DNA from: Zhongshania aliphaticivorans | Lineage (GTDB): Bacteria > Pseudomonadota > Gammaproteobacteria > Pseudomonadales > Spongiibacteraceae | Length of the DNA stretch: 64,000 bases | Reading direction: 5' to 3' | Assembly (NCBI RefSeq): GCF_902705875.1 | Contig: NZ_CACSIK010000004.1 | Location: 124,001-188,000 of the forward strand | In this document: positions 48,234-58,807 of the stretch, piece after piece | Position numbering within the stretch: the stretch's first letter is position 1 | Layout of the letters: the number at the start of each line of letters is the position of its first letter | Program-made: the position numbers and the translations under genes | The notes under the pieces: generated by a model | The model's database searches: none | Seen by the model: only the letters and a program-made list of their open reading frames with translations | Told to the model about the DNA's origin: nothing

Positions 48234-51200
48234 CTAGTCGTTTTTCTCTTTGTCTTCAGTCACCGCCAGTTGAGCCTCAAGTTGCCTTGATACCGTGTGG
48301 GGTGACTTGGTGTTTTTGGCTAAAAGGCGATATGCCATTGGAATGACAAATAGTGTTAAGAATGTTGCTGAGCTAACCCCAAAGACCACGACAATACCGA
48401 TAACATAGCGTGATTCGCTGCCGGGTCCTGACGATAATATTAATGGTACTGCCCCCATAATGGTGGTGAAGGCGGTCATTACAATGGGGCGTAAACGCTG
48501 GCGAGCAGACTGTAAAACCGCATCATCAAATGCTAATCCTTGATCACGTAATTGGTTGGCAAATTCCACCAATAAAATACCATTCTTAGCCGCTAAGCCA
48601 ACCAGCATAATAAGTGCAATTTGGCTGTAAATATTTAGACTTTGCCCACTTAGGTAAAGTCCGGCTAGGGCGCCAGCGATGGCAAGTGGGACGCTAAGTA
48701 GAATAATAAAAGGGTGAATAAAGCTTTCAAACTGCGCTGCAAGAACCAGAAATACCACGAGTAGAGCAAGGGCAAAGGTAAAGTACACCGCGTTTCCGGC
48801 TTCACGATAATCGAGAGATTCACCTTTGAAATCAATGGTTGCATTAGGGAAGTTGTCTGCGGCAACTTTTTCTAGGTAGGTAAGGGCTTCACCAAGTGAG
48901 TAACCATTGGCTAGGTTGGCATCGATAGTGATTGCGCGTACTCGGTTATAGCGATTAAGTACGGCGGCATCGCCTCGTTCCTGCAGGCTGACAAGGTTGC
49001 CAAGCGGGATTAGGGTGCCGGTAGTTGCCGAGCGAACATAGATATTACTTAAGTCCTCTGGGCTGTGCTGAGAGCTGGGTTCGCCTTCTAGAATAACGTC
49101 GTATTCTTCGCCGCCCATCATAAAGGTTGTCACCCGCCGCGAACCAAGCAAGGTTTCTAGGCTGCGGTTTATTTCGCTGGCATCGACACCCAGTGTGGCA
49201 GCGCGATCACGGTTTATGGTGACAGCAAGTTGCGGTTTGGTTTGGCGGAAGTCGCTATCAATACCCAGTAAGCCGGGGTTGGTTTTCGCTTCTTTAATGA
49301 GTAGATCAGACCACTTGGCAAGGTCTTGGTAATTACTGCCGCCAATGACAAATTCCACTGGTTTACTGAAGCCGCCACTCAGGGATTGGGGCAAAATGGG
49401 GTACACGCTCAAACCCGTAAAGCCATTCAATCGCTGGCGAATTTCGGCAACCACTTTGGTAACGTTTTCTCGCTCACCCCAGGGACTAAGAACGATAACG
49501 CCATTCGCTTCGTTGTAGATGTCTGCACCGCCTCGGCCACCGGGTGCGCGAAGCAATAGGCGCTTAACAATGCCGGCATCAACCATGGGCATTAGGCGTT
49601 TTTCTATTTCGCCTAGTTGTCGAGTAACATAATTATAAGAGGCACCTTCAGGGCCACGAATGACCAAAAACATCACGCCGCGGTCTTCTTTAGGTGCAAA
49701 TTCTGTGGGGACTTTTTGAAGGAAAAAGCCGCAGGCACCAATCGTCATGGCAACGGCAAGGGCGGCGATGATGGAGTGTTTCATACTGCCGGCTAAAAGT
49801 TTGCCGTAGCGGCTTTCCATACGGTGAAGAAGGCCTTCAACAAAATTACCTAGGCTGCCGTGGATGGCATCTTTACGCAGTACTTTAGAGCAAATCACCG
49901 GTGACAACGTCAGGGCGACAAGGCTTGAGAACACTACCGCAACCGCCATGGCGACGGCAAACTCGCCAAATAAGCGGCCCACATCACCATCGAGAAAACT
50001 AATGGGCACAAATACTGCAACGAGAACGGCTGTGGTTGCAAGGACGGCAAAGCCAACTTGGCGGCTGCCACGGTAGGCGGCAACAAGGGGTGGCTCGCCG
50101 TTTTGGAGGCGGCGATGGATATTTTCCAGAACAACGATACTGTCATCTACGACGAGCCCGATGGCGAGCACGAGGGCGAGTAGGGTAAGTAAGTTAATGG
50201 TGTAACCGAGTGCGTATAACACCGTGAATGTCGCAATTAGCGAGACCGGAACCGTAACGGCCGGAACCAGCATTGCGCGAAAATCACCTAGGAATAGAAA
50301 GATAACGAGCACAACTAAGACGGCGGCAATCGCCAAGGTGCTGTAAACCTCAGATATGGCACGGGCTATGAACACTGAGCTGTCAAAACTAGAGTGCAAT
50401 TCAATGCCATCGGGGAGGGATTGGCGAATTTTGATGACTTCAGCGCGAACCGCTTCAGCTACGGCAAGGGTGTTGGATACGCTTTGTTTTACTACCCCTA
50501 CACCGACCATGGGTATACCGTTACCCTGGAAGGATTGGCGATATTCGGCAGCGCCCAGCTCCACTCTGGCAACGTCACCCAATCTGGTGAGATAGCCTTG
50601 TTCGTCTCGCTTTACGACGAGGCCTTCAAAATCTGGAGGGCTGAGGTAGTGGCGATTAATTTTGACGACAAAGTCACGCTCTAGTGACTGCAAGGTCCCG
50701 GCGGGAAGCTCCACATTTTCACGGCGCAATGCGTTTTCAACATCGCTCACGGTGAGTTGACGAGCAGCGAGTGACTTTCGGTCTAGCCAAATTCGCATTG
50801 CGTATTCTGGGCCGCCACTGATGCGTACTCGAGCAACCCCGTCGAGCACAGCAAGGCGATCGACAATATGACGTTGAGCGTAATCAGCAAGCTCTAGAAT
50901 ATTATGCTGCTCCGACGATAAGTTGTGCCACATAATGACTTGTTCGTCGGCATCGGTTTTCTGAACCTCTGGCGGGTCGGCTTCTTCTGGGAGGTCTGCA
51001 ACAACCCTTGCGACTCGGTCGCGTACATCATTTGCTGCGGCATCCACATCCCGAGATAATTTGAATTCAATATTGATGGAAGAAAAGCCATCGCGGCTAC
51101 TTGAGTTAATGGACTTGATGCCCTCGATGCCGGCAATGCGTTCTTCAATAATTTGGGTGACGCGTGATTCCACTACTTCCGCAGAGGCACCGACATAAAT

Positions 51201-51347
51201 TGTGCTAATGGAGATAATAGGCGGGTCAATATCGGGGTATTCCCGTAACGCTAATCTATCAAAAGCTAGCAAGCCAAAAGCCACTAATAACAGGCTAATT
51301 ACAATGGCAAAGACAGGGCGTTTTATGGCGGTGTCAGAAAGCAACAT
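48234..51347 (-). CDS. RND efflux transporter permease (AcrB/MexB-like)
   Basis: 1037-residue inner-membrane proton-driven efflux pump of the HAE-type. N-terminal TAIKRPVFAIVISLLLVAFG and REYPDIDPP are diagnostic. The proton relay Asp-Asp is in LVLAIGLVVDDSIVVLENIHRRL, and RPIVMTAFTTIMGAVPLIL is the second-half counterpart. Two large periplasmic loops are present. Three bases separate it from the adaptor gene upstream, so they form one operon; no outer-membrane factor is encoded here, meaning a TolC-like protein elsewhere is used. Substrates cannot be deduced. Confidence 0.93.
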   Translation of the reverse strand: MLLSDTAIKRPVFAIVISLLLVAFGLLAFDRLALREYPDIDPPIISISTIYVGASAEVVESRVTQIIEERIAGIEGIKSINSSSRDGFSSINIEFKLSRDVDAAANDVRDRVARVVADLPEEADPPEVQKTDADEQVIMWHNLSSEQHNILELADYAQRHIVDRLAVLDGVARVRISGGPEYAMRIWLDRKSLAARQLTVSDVENALRRENVELPAGTLQSLERDFVVKINRHYLSPPDFEGLVVKRDEQGYLTRLGDVARVELGAAEYRQSFQGNGIPMVGVGVVKQSVSNTLAVAEAVRAEVIKIRQSLPDGIELHSSFDSSVFIARAISEVYSTLAIAAVLVVLVIFLFLGDFRAMLVPAVTVPVSLIATFTVLYALGYTINLLTLLALVLAIGLVVDDSIVVLENIHRRLQNGEPPLVAAYRGSRQVGFAVLATTAVLVAVFVPISFLDGDVGRLFGEFAVAMAVAVVFSSLVALTLSPVICSKVLRKDAIHGSLGNFVEGLLHRMESRYGKLLAGSMKHSIIAALAVAMTIGACGFFLQKVPTEFAPKEDRGVMFLVIRGPEGASYNYVTRQLGEIEKRLMPMVDAGIVKRLLLRAPGGRGGADIYNEANGVIVLSPWGERENVTKVVAEIRQRLNGFTGLSVYPILPQSLSGGFSKPVEFVIGGSNYQDLAKWSDLLIKEAKTNPGLLGIDSDFRQTKPQLAVTINRDRAATLGVDASEINRSLETLLGSRRVTTFMMGGEEYDVILEGEPSSQHSPEDLSNIYVRSATTGTLIPLGNLVSLQERGDAAVLNRYNRVRAITIDANLANGYSLGEALTYLEKVAADNFPNATIDFKGESLDYREAGNAVYFTFALALLVVFLVLAAQFESFIHPFIILLSVPLAIAGALAGLYLSGQSLNIYSQIALIMLVGLAAKNGILLVEFANQLRDQGLAFDDAVLQSARQRLRPIVMTAFTTIMGAVPLILSSGPGSESRYVIGIVVVFGVSSATFLTLFVIPMAYRLLAKNTKSPHTVSRQLEAQLAVTEDKEKND

Positions 51348-51350
51348 CGG

Positions 51351-52403
51351 TTAGTTGCTCCCTGTTGTGTTGTCCGCAGACAGGGTAACCGTTGCGCCGG
51401 GTTGCAGGGTCGCGTAACCCTCGTAAATGAGTTGTTCTCCGGCACTGACGCCATTGAGAATTTCAACAAACCCCGGCTTTCTAATACCGAGCTCTACTGG
51501 ACGACGCTCCGCTTTTTGTTCGTCAGTTAAGATCCAAACATAATGCTGAAGCTGTATGCTTTGCAGTGCAGACTCTGGGGCCATGATAGCCTCATGCTCG
51601 TCGGTAATTAAGGACACCAGCATGAGCATGCCGGGCTTTAGTAGCTTATTAGGATTGTTAATGAGTGCACGGGCGGTGATGCTTCTATCTAGTGGGTTAA
51701 TGCGAGTAGCAATGGCCGAGATGGTGGCATTAAAGTCTTGTTTCAAGGCTTCGCTGTGGGCAACCACGGTTTGCCCGGTGGCAATGGCTGAGATGGCGAG
51801 GCTTGGCAACTGAAAGTCTAGGCGCATAACGCTGATGTCGTCTAGGGTAGTTATGCTCGTGCCGGGGCTCACGAGTGCGCCGGGGCTGAGAAGCCGCAAA
51901 CCCATTACGCCGCTGAAGGGCGCTCGAATATTTCGTTCGGCAAGTAGTGCTTTTATTTCCTCAATTTTGCTCTCGGCGCGGAGCTTGGCCGTTTGTCGTT
52001 GATCGTATTCTGTTTGTGCCGCCGACTGTGTCGCAATTAAGCCTTGCAGGCGGCTTAGCTCGCGTTCTTGTTCTGCTAGGTCAGCCTTTGCGGAATTAAG
52101 CTGCGCATTTTCTACATCTTGCTGTAGGGTAATTAATAATTGTCCAGACTTGACGGTGTCACCGTCGTTAAAGTGCAGCGCGGTGATTTTTTCAGTCACA
52201 TTACTGCTGATATCAATAGACTCTTTAGCGAGTAGTGTTCCCAGCGCTTGAACGTGATTTTGTATGCTTTCTGTTTTTAATGTGCTTACTTTCACGGATG
52301 GTGGTGGCTTGCTTACGGCGGTGGCATTGTCAGCTGGGCTGCAGGCAGCAAGAAAAATCGCGATGCTGCCAATAGCCAGCAATTTATAGTTTGCGCTAAT
52401 CAA
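51351..52403 (-). CDS. RND efflux periplasmic adaptor lipoprotein
   Basis: 350-residue membrane-fusion protein that links the permease to an outer-membrane channel. It is a lipoprotein with IFLAACSPAD (lipobox LAAC). The barrel-sandwich part is in IDISSNVTEKITALHFNDGDTVKSGQLLITLQ and IRAPFSGVMGLRLLSPGALVSPGTSI, with the coiled-coil hairpin between (LNSAKADLAEQERELSRLQGLIATQSAAQTEYD). It is directly upstream of the permease with a 3-base gap. A local TetR-type regulator was not found next to it. Confidence 0.93.
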   Translation of the reverse strand: MISANYKLLAIGSIAIFLAACSPADNATAVSKPPPSVKVSTLKTESIQNHVQALGTLLAKESIDISSNVTEKITALHFNDGDTVKSGQLLITLQQDVENAQLNSAKADLAEQERELSRLQGLIATQSAAQTEYDQRQTAKLRAESKIEEIKALLAERNIRAPFSGVMGLRLLSPGALVSPGTSITTLDDISVMRLDFQLPSLAISAIATGQTVVAHSEALKQDFNATISAIATRINPLDRSITARALINNPNKLLKPGMLMLVSLITDEHEAIMAPESALQSIQLQHYVWILTDEQKAERRPVELGIRKPGFVEILNGVSAGEQLIYEGYATLQPGATVTLSADNTTGSN

Positions 52404-52526
52404 GACTGCACTCCATTGTGTGTATGTTAGTTGCGGGGAAGAGGGGTATAGACCCTTAATGTAACGGTTGATTCACTCAAAATCACTTTTTTATGAATTA
52501 AACTTACTGGGTACATTCTTGGTGCG

Positions 52527-52549
52527 AAAAAGCGCACTCAGCAAGTGCG
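52527..52549 (-). terminator. Rho-independent terminator of argH
   Basis: CGCACT (52533-52538) and AGTGCG (52544-52549) pair over a 5-base loop. On the minus strand the stem is followed by CTTTTTC. It lies 60 bases beyond the argH stop. Confidence 0.65.
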
Positions 52550-52608
52550 TAAAGCATTGCCGAGGTGCGTTTAAATCTCTCTATATACTACAAGCTAGTA
52601 TGTGTTTT

Positions 52609-54009
52609 TTAGCTGCGATTGTTTATACGGTTTTCAGCGCGCTTAGCTGCGCTAAGGACTTGTTCCGGCGCAGTGCCGCCAATGTGATTACGCGCATTCA
52701 CTGAGCCTTCCAAGGTGAGTACGTCAAACACATCGGCACTGATATCACTGCTGAATGTGCGCAATTCATCTAGCGTCATTTCAGATAAATCTTTGTTTTC
52801 TGCAATGCCATAGGCAACAGATTTACCGACGACCTCATGGGCATCCCGAAAAGGCAGGCCTTTGCGAACCAAGTAATCTGCTAAATCAGTAGCCGTAGAA
52901 AATCCTCTCATTGCCGCTTCGCGAGTCACGTCTTCGTTAACGGTAATGGCGGGTATCATATCGGCGTAGGCTTTTAGGCAGTCTTTTACGGTGTCAATAA
53001 TATCGAATACAGGTTCTTTATCTTCTTGATTATCTTTGTTGTAGGCCAGCGGTTGCGACTTCATCAGGGTGAGTAGGCTAATTAGGTGGCCGTTTACTCG
53101 GCCTACTTTGCCGCGGATTAATTCAGGAACATCCGGGTTTTTCTTTTGCGGCATGATTGACGAGCCCGTGCAAAAGCGATCTGGTAGTTCAATAAATTTA
53201 AATTGTGCAGAGGTCCAAAGCACTAGCTCTTCACTAAAGCGAGAAAGGTGGGTCATCAGCAGGCTGGCGGCGCTGGCCAGCTCAATGGCGAAGTCACGGT
53301 CGCTGACAGAGTCTAGGGAGTTTTCTGTTGGGCGATCAAAGCCGAGAAGTTCTGCGCTGTAATGGCGGTCAATTGGATAGGTGGTGCCGGCAAGTGCGGC
53401 GGCGCCAAGTGGGCACTGGTTTAAGCGAACGCTGCAGTCTTGAAAGCGGCTGTAGTCGCGCTCTAGCATTTCATTCCAGGCCAGCATGTGATGACCAAAG
53501 GTGACGGGCTGTGCAGTTTGTAAATGCGTGAAGCCGGGCATAATCGTGCTGGCTTCTCGTGTGGCCAGCTCAACTAAGCCCTGTTGTAGACGACTAAGTT
53601 CTTTGTTGATGAGAACAAGCTCGTCGCGCACGTACAGACGTATATCGGTGGCAACTTGGTCGTTACGTGAGCGACCAGTGTGTAGTTTTTTGCCGGTAAT
53701 ACCGATTTTGTCAGTTAGACGTGCTTCGATATTCATGTGCACATCTTCAAGGCTAACCGACCATTCAAACGAGCCCTCAAGTATTTCTGCGCGTATTTCT
53801 TCTAAGCCACTCTGAATGTCTTTAAGTTCTGCCGCTGTTAATACGCCGACTTTTTCAAGCATGGCCGCGTGGGCCAGCGAGCCATTAATGTCGTGATGAT
53901 AAAGACGTTGATCAAAACTGACTGAGGCTGTGAAGCGCTCTACAAATTGGTCAGTGGGCTCACTGAAGCGACCGCCCCAAGGTTTGATGCTTGCTTCTTT
54001 ATCACTCAT
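52609..54009 (-). CDS. argH: Argininosuccinate lyase
   Basis: Last step of arginine synthesis: cleaves argininosuccinate into arginine and fumarate. It has 466 residues. Signatures include [43 protein letters not shown], the catalytic [23 protein letters not shown], and LPLAYNKD-like [19 protein letters not shown] precedes the ATG by about 10 bases. It is divergent from the beta-helix and algZ genes, as in Pseudomonas where argH adjoins algZ-algR. Confidence 0.96.
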   Translation of the reverse strand: MSDKEASIKPWGGRFSEPTDQFVERFTASVSFDQRLYHHDINGSLAHAAMLEKVGVLTAAELKDIQSGLEEIRAEILEGSFEWSVSLEDVHMNIEARLTDKIGITGKKLHTGRSRNDQVATDIRLYVRDELVLINKELSRLQQGLVELATREASTIMPGFTHLQTAQPVTFGHHMLAWNEMLERDYSRFQDCSVRLNQCPLGAAALAGTTYPIDRHYSAELLGFDRPTENSLDSVSDRDFAIELASAASLLMTHLSRFSEELVLWTSAQFKFIELPDRFCTGSSIMPQKKNPDVPELIRGKVGRVNGHLISLLTLMKSQPLAYNKDNQEDKEPVFDIIDTVKDCLKAYADMIPAITVNEDVTREAAMRGFSTATDLADYLVRKGLPFRDAHEVVGKSVAYGIAENKDLSEMTLDELRTFSSDISADVFDVLTLEGSVNARNHIGGTAPEQVLSAAKRAENRINNRS

Positions 54010-54204
54010 TGCATTGTGTTCCTGTATGACTAATTGGCCTAGCGTGGTTGAGTTTATGACCCACGATGGAAAAGCTCGCCATTATAGCAGTTTTCCTGTG
54101 TTTCGCGCGCAGGGATTGGGTTGCCACTGGAGTGGTTAATACAGATGTCACAATCGCTAACCATACTGGCGAGCTTAAAAACGTCTGTTATCCGAGGAAG
54201 CAAA

Positions 54205-55848
54205 ATGAGTGATGTCACGTCTCCCCGCGCCAAACTCGTCGAAATGCTTTGGCAGCTTAAAAAGACTTACGACAAGCAAGGTGATAAGGGCGTACGTTAT
54301 ATTCACTTTAATACCTTGTTGAACGACCCCGCATACCGCAAAGAACTCATCGATCAGGCTGCTATTAGCAGTAATCCTGATATTCAAGATCTGGGTTTGG
54401 CGTTGCTTAAAATCAACACAAATACCGCGCTTACTAATAGCCGCCACGAGCGTTCACCGGTGGCGGTTAATCCTGATATTGCAGAAACCGTAGGCTATAA
54501 GTCTGAGCGGGCAGAAAAGCCACCGCAGGGTTCTGGCCGCCAAGTGTTGATTGGTGTTGCCGCTTTGGTGTTTATCGCAGTGTTGGTGATGGCTATTTTC
54601 AGCGGCGATATTAAGAAGGCCATGGCGGGTAAGGAGGTGGTAAGTGGTTCTTTACGCGGTGAGCAAGTGTGGACCAGTGATAAAACGTGGGTGCTAGACG
54701 GTATTGTTTACGTTGAGGCGGGAGCGAGGCTTGTCATCGAAGCCGGTACGGTCGTTCAAGGTCGGCCCGGCAGTGCCTTATTAATTACTCGCGATGCACG
54801 TATTTTGGCGCGGGGTACGGCAGTAGCGCCTATTGTATTTACCAGCTCTGTTGCCGCTGGCAAGCGTCAAGCCGGTGACTGGGGTGGCGTAGTGCTATTA
54901 GGAAATGCACCTGTTAATTCAGCTGATGCTCAAATAGAGGGCCTAGATGCGGGTGATACGCGCGGTATGTTTGGCGGTAGTGATGTCAGCGACAACTGCG
55001 GAATTTTGGAATACGCACGTATAGAGTTTGCCGGCTATGAAGTGTATGCCAATAGCGAGCTAAACGGCCTTACGCTCGGAGGCTGTGGTAGCAAAACGAT
55101 TATTCGCAATGTGCAGGTGCATCGCGCTTTAGATGACGGTATTGAGATTTTTGGTGGGACGGTAGATATGCGCCATATTCTCATAACGGGTGCGGCTGAC
55201 GACTCCTTGGATTGGGATATGGGCTGGACTGGCCGTGTTCAGTTTATGCAAATTCAGCAATATGCCGGTATGGGCGATAATGCGATTGAGGCGGATAATC
55301 GCGAGGGTGCCTACCAGGTTGAGCCAGTATCAGAGCCCACGCTCTATAACGTGACTTTGCAGGGCATGAATAGCGATGAAAAATATCAGCGTGGTATGAC
55401 GCTGCGCCGAGGCACCGGTGGTCACTTTCATAATATGATTATTACTGGTTTCTCTGGTGAAGCTATTGATATTAAGGATATTGAAACCGTGGCTCGGATT
55501 GAGGAAGCCAAATTAAGTTTCGGTGGCTTATTAATCAGTGATATTGGCGTTAACGGCAGCCGCTTTTTTGCTGAGGAGCTTGGCGAGCAAGATGACGATG
55601 GCGGTTTGGATGAAGCGATATATCTGTCGCCGTCAGCCAGTTTTAACGATAGCCCGCAATTTTTAATGCCGAACAAGCGTGAAGCTAGCCCAGATTTTCG
55701 GATCGCTGCGTCATCGGCTGCCAAAGATAATGCGGTTGCTGTTCCACAGGGCGAGTTTTGGGATGAGGCGGCCAATTATCGCGGGGCGATGCGGCCTGGT
55801 GCCAGCCCTACCTGGGCTGATGGCTGGACCGCTTTTCCAGAAAAGTAA
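54205..55848 (+). CDS. Membrane-anchored parallel beta-helix protein, function unknown
   Basis: 547-residue protein not assigned to a named family. Residues 1-105 are charged and cytoplasmic-like (SPRAKLVEMLWQLKKTYDKQGDKGVRY). A single hydrophobic segment VLIGVAALVFIAVLVMAIFSG lies near 113-133, with no N-terminal signal peptide, so it is likely anchored in the inner membrane with its C-terminal domain outside. That domain has short repeats, VWTSDKTWVLDGIVYVEAGARLVIEAGTVVQG and TLGGCGSKTIIRNVQVHRALDDGIEIFGGTVDMRHILITGA, consistent with a right-handed beta-helix. The ATG at 54205 follows GAGGAAG. It precedes algZ, between argH and the sensor, and could link to envelope sensing. Confidence 0.7.
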   Translation: MSDVTSPRAKLVEMLWQLKKTYDKQGDKGVRYIHFNTLLNDPAYRKELIDQAAISSNPDIQDLGLALLKINTNTALTNSRHERSPVAVNPDIAETVGYKSERAEKPPQGSGRQVLIGVAALVFIAVLVMAIFSGDIKKAMAGKEVVSGSLRGEQVWTSDKTWVLDGIVYVEAGARLVIEAGTVVQGRPGSALLITRDARILARGTAVAPIVFTSSVAAGKRQAGDWGGVVLLGNAPVNSADAQIEGLDAGDTRGMFGGSDVSDNCGILEYARIEFAGYEVYANSELNGLTLGGCGSKTIIRNVQVHRALDDGIEIFGGTVDMRHILITGAADDSLDWDMGWTGRVQFMQIQQYAGMGDNAIEADNREGAYQVEPVSEPTLYNVTLQGMNSDEKYQRGMTLRRGTGGHFHNMIITGFSGEAIDIKDIETVARIEEAKLSFGGLLISDIGVNGSRFFAEELGEQDDDGGLDEAIYLSPSASFNDSPQFLMPNKREASPDFRIAASSAAKDNAVAVPQGEFWDEAANYRGAMRPGASPTWADGWTAFPEK

Positions 55849-55947
55849 TTCCATGTGATTTCATTGCACCACTGAGCGGATTGCTTCGGCGTATCCGCTG
55901 TGTCTACAGCCTGCTATGCTTTACAAAACAATTGTAGGGTGTGTGTC

Positions 55948-57039
55948 GTGTTGGCGGGTAAAAACAAAACACAGCTAAATTCAACATTGCCTGAATCGGC
56001 ACCGCGAGTATCGTTTATTGGTGACCTAAGCAGTCCGCAATCCCTATTGGTGATGGTGCTGTTAGGTTCGCTATTGGCGATTATGTACACCCTTCTAAAA
56101 TCAGGCGTGCAGTATTTTGACTGGGTACTGCTTGGCCTCTCCGGTATGTTTACCATCTGGTGCTTGCTGGGTGCTGCGTTTATTTTGCATTTGTTAAAAC
56201 CTGTTTTTAATAGATTAAGCACCGCGGCAACGGCGAGTTGCTGCTTTCTTATCTGTTTGCTTTGGGTCTCCTGTGTCGCGGTATTGGGGCAGTGGTTTAT
56301 CCATGGCAATTTGCATGGTGTCACGTGGATATTCGACGGCTGGGCTATCCTTGAAGTATTAATTGTGGCCGCCGTGTTGCTGGGTGTGGGTATTCGTTAC
56401 GCGTATATAAGTTTGCAGTATCGACTGCGTGAGCAAAGTAGTTTGCATGCCCGCCTAGATGCTTTGCACGCAAGAATTCGCCCGCACTTCTTATTTAATA
56501 GTTTAAATAGTATTAGTAGCTTAATTAGCTCTTCACCCGAAAAAGCGGAGCAGGCCGTCGAGGACTTGGCGGCGTTGTTTAGAGCAAATTTACAAAATGG
56601 TATGAGTATTGTGAGTTGGTCTGAGGAGCGTGACTTGTGTGAACGCTATTTACGTATTGAGCGCTCACGTTTAGCAGAAAGGTTGCAAGTAAATTGGCAG
56701 CATACTGATTTAGATGGCGATGTACTCGTGCCCTCCTTGTTGTTACAGCCCTTAATAGAAAATGCGATAGTCCATGGAATACAGTTATTACCTGCGGGTG
56801 GGGTGGTAAATATAGTGGCTTTCAAGAACGATGACATGATTGAAATAGAGGTGAAAAATCCCGTGCCGACAGCACTTTCTAGTGGAGATGGTAATGGCAT
56901 GGCTAGTGAGAATATTCGCCTGCGCCTGCAGGCCCTGTTTGGTGATCGCGCGAATTTTAGTGGCCAATTAAGTAACGGCCAATATCGGGCAAAAGTGGTA
57001 TTTCCAGCATTAAATGCAAGTAGCGAAGGCCTATTATGA
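55948..57039 (+). CDS. algZ: AlgZ/LytS-type sensor histidine kinase
   Basis: Sensor of the AlgZ/FimS family that pairs with the AlgR regulator. About 363 residues if the GTG at 55948 is used; it has AGGG upstream, but other starts in the same frame are possible. Several membrane helices fill the first 150 residues. The kinase core has PHFLFNSLNSISSLISS with the phosphorylated histidine at about residue 180, then LLLQPLIENAIVHGIQ (N box) and ASENIRLRLQALFG. It overlaps algR by ATGA, so they are made together. Its stimulus is unknown; in Pseudomonas it controls twitching and alginate. Confidence 0.85.
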   Translation: MLAGKNKTQLNSTLPESAPRVSFIGDLSSPQSLLVMVLLGSLLAIMYTLLKSGVQYFDWVLLGLSGMFTIWCLLGAAFILHLLKPVFNRLSTAATASCCFLICLLWVSCVAVLGQWFIHGNLHGVTWIFDGWAILEVLIVAAVLLGVGIRYAYISLQYRLREQSSLHARLDALHARIRPHFLFNSLNSISSLISSSPEKAEQAVEDLAALFRANLQNGMSIVSWSEERDLCERYLRIERSRLAERLQVNWQHTDLDGDVLVPSLLLQPLIENAIVHGIQLLPAGGVVNIVAFKNDDMIEIEVKNPVPTALSSGDGNGMASENIRLRLQALFGDRANFSGQLSNGQYRAKVVFPALNASSEGLL

Positions 57040-57770
57040 AGGTACTTATTGTTGATGATGAGCCTTTGGCCCGACAGCGGGCAATACGCTTAATGCAGAC
57101 CTTAGACGATATTGAAATTGTTGGCGAAGCTGCTAATGCAGAACAGGCAATCGTAGAGATAGATAGGCTTGAGCCCGACGCATTATTACTCGACATTGCT
57201 ATGCCTGGAATGAGTGGTATTGAATTGGCGCAACGCTTAGCTGAGCGTGAGTCGTCACCGGCAATCGTGTTTTGTACAGCTTATGATGAATATGCGATTG
57301 CTGCATTTGATGCGCAAGCGGTCGGTTATCTATTAAAACCCATTCAGCGAGACAAGCTAACGGCGGTATTTGGTCGACTTTCTCGGCTTAACGCTGCGCA
57401 AATAGCTGCGCTAACGGCACTGGCCCCTGCGGCTCAACGCACCCAGCTTGCTTCCAACGGGCCGCAGGGCGTGAGCTTGCTGCCGATCGCGGTGGTACGT
57501 TATTTTCACGCCGATAACAAATATGTCAGCGCAGTGCATCCGGGAGGGGCGCTGCTTATTGATGATAGCCTGCGTGACCTTGAAGAGGAGTTTTCAGGGC
57601 AATTCATAAGAGTTCATCGCAATGCTCTAGTGGCGCTTAAATACATACAAGGTATTGAGCGTCAGGGCGTTAATAGCTATCGCGTGCTGCTGCAAGATAT
57701 CGAGCAGGGGCCAAAAATTAGTCGGCGTTATTTGCCGGCTATACGGGCGCGCCTAGCTAACGGCATATAG
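57036..57770 (+). CDS. algR: AlgR/LytTR-type response regulator
   Basis: 244-residue response regulator. The receiver domain has the acidic pocket (VDDEPLAR) and the phospho-acceptor Asp53 in ALLLDIAMPGMSG, plus GYLLKPIQ with the switch lysine. The C-terminal half has a LytTR DNA-binding domain: VVRYFHADNKYVSAVH and FIRVHRNALVALKYIQGIERQ. It overlaps algZ by ATGA and is followed by hemC, the conserved Pseudomonas arrangement. Alginate genes are not in this window, so its regulon must lie elsewhere, probably surface or motility functions. Confidence 0.93.
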   Translation: MKVLIVDDEPLARQRAIRLMQTLDDIEIVGEAANAEQAIVEIDRLEPDALLLDIAMPGMSGIELAQRLAERESSPAIVFCTAYDEYAIAAFDAQAVGYLLKPIQRDKLTAVFGRLSRLNAAQIAALTALAPAAQRTQLASNGPQGVSLLPIAVVRYFHADNKYVSAVHPGGALLIDDSLRDLEEEFSGQFIRVHRNALVALKYIQGIERQGVNSYRVLLQDIEQGPKISRRYLPAIRARLANGI

Positions 57771-57859
57771 TGAACGCCGTAAAGTAATGGTTTTCGGTTT
57801 TTTCAGCGCCATCGCTGGCGTATGATAGTGGCCCCTCATCGAGTTTTACGGAAATATTC

Positions 57860-58807
57860 ATGTCCGACAATGTCATTCGCATCGCTACCCGCGAAAGTTT
57901 ATTAGCCCTTTGGCAGGCTGAATTTATCAAAGCCGAGCTGCAAGCGGCACACCCCGGTTTAGAGGTGGAGCTACTCGGGATGACTACCCGGGGGGATCAA
58001 TTATTAGATTCTCCACTCTCTAAAATAGGCGGCAAAGCGCTGTTTGTGAAAGAGCTTGAGCAGGCGCTTCTTGATGGCCGTGCGGATATTGCCGTTCACT
58101 CTATGAAAGATGTGCCAATGGCCTTTCCTGAAGGTCTGGGCTTGGCCATTATCTGCGAGCGTGAAGATCCCCGCGATGCCTTTGTAAGTAATCACTTTGC
58201 TTCGGTTGAAGAATTGCCGCAGGGGGCGAGGGTGGGGACGTCTAGTTTGCGCCGCGAATGTCAGTTGCGCTCCCAGCGTCCAGACCTAAAAATATCCAGC
58301 CTGCGAGGAAATGTGCAGACTCGCTTACGCAAATTAGATGAGGGTGAGTTTGACGCTATTATTCTTGCTGCAGCAGGTTTGATTCGTTTGAAGTTGGAAG
58401 ACAGAATCGCATCATTGATGTCGGTTGAAACTAGCTTGCCAGCATGTGGGCAGGGAGCTGTAGGCGTTGAGACCCGTATTGCCGATGAGCGAGTGAATGC
58501 CTTGTTACAGCCTCTGCATCACAGCGTAACGGCAGAGCAGGTTATGGCCGAGCGCGCCATGAACGCTCGTCTAGAAGGTGGTTGTCAGGTGCCTATTGCC
58601 GGGTATGCGATTGCAGATCCTAAAAACCCTGATCAGCTTTGGTTGCGCGCTTTGGTGGGCGAGCCCAGTGGAAAGACCATACTTGCCGCTGAGCAGTGTG
58701 GCCCTAGAGAGCAAGCCGAAGCGCTAGGTATTGCGGTGGCTGACTCTCTTCTGGCGCAGGGTGCGGGCGCTATTTTGCAGGCAGTATATGGCGATAGCAA
58801 AGCTTAG
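57860..58807 (+). CDS. hemC: Porphobilinogen deaminase (hydroxymethylbilane synthase)
   Basis: Condenses four porphobilinogens into hydroxymethylbilane in haem synthesis. It has 315 residues. The dipyrromethane-cofactor cysteine is in [15 protein letters not shown] near residue 247. [46 protein letters not shown] and [31 protein letters not shown] are highly conserved blocks. A 20-base overlap with hemD indicates coupled translation. First gene of the hemCDXY operon. Confidence 0.97.
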   Translation: MSDNVIRIATRESLLALWQAEFIKAELQAAHPGLEVELLGMTTRGDQLLDSPLSKIGGKALFVKELEQALLDGRADIAVHSMKDVPMAFPEGLGLAIICEREDPRDAFVSNHFASVEELPQGARVGTSSLRRECQLRSQRPDLKISSLRGNVQTRLRKLDEGEFDAIILAAAGLIRLKLEDRIASLMSVETSLPACGQGAVGVETRIADERVNALLQPLHHSVTAEQVMAERAMNARLEGGCQVPIAGYAIADPKNPDQLWLRALVGEPSGKTILAAEQCGPREQAEALGIAVADSLLAQGAGAILQAVYGDSKA

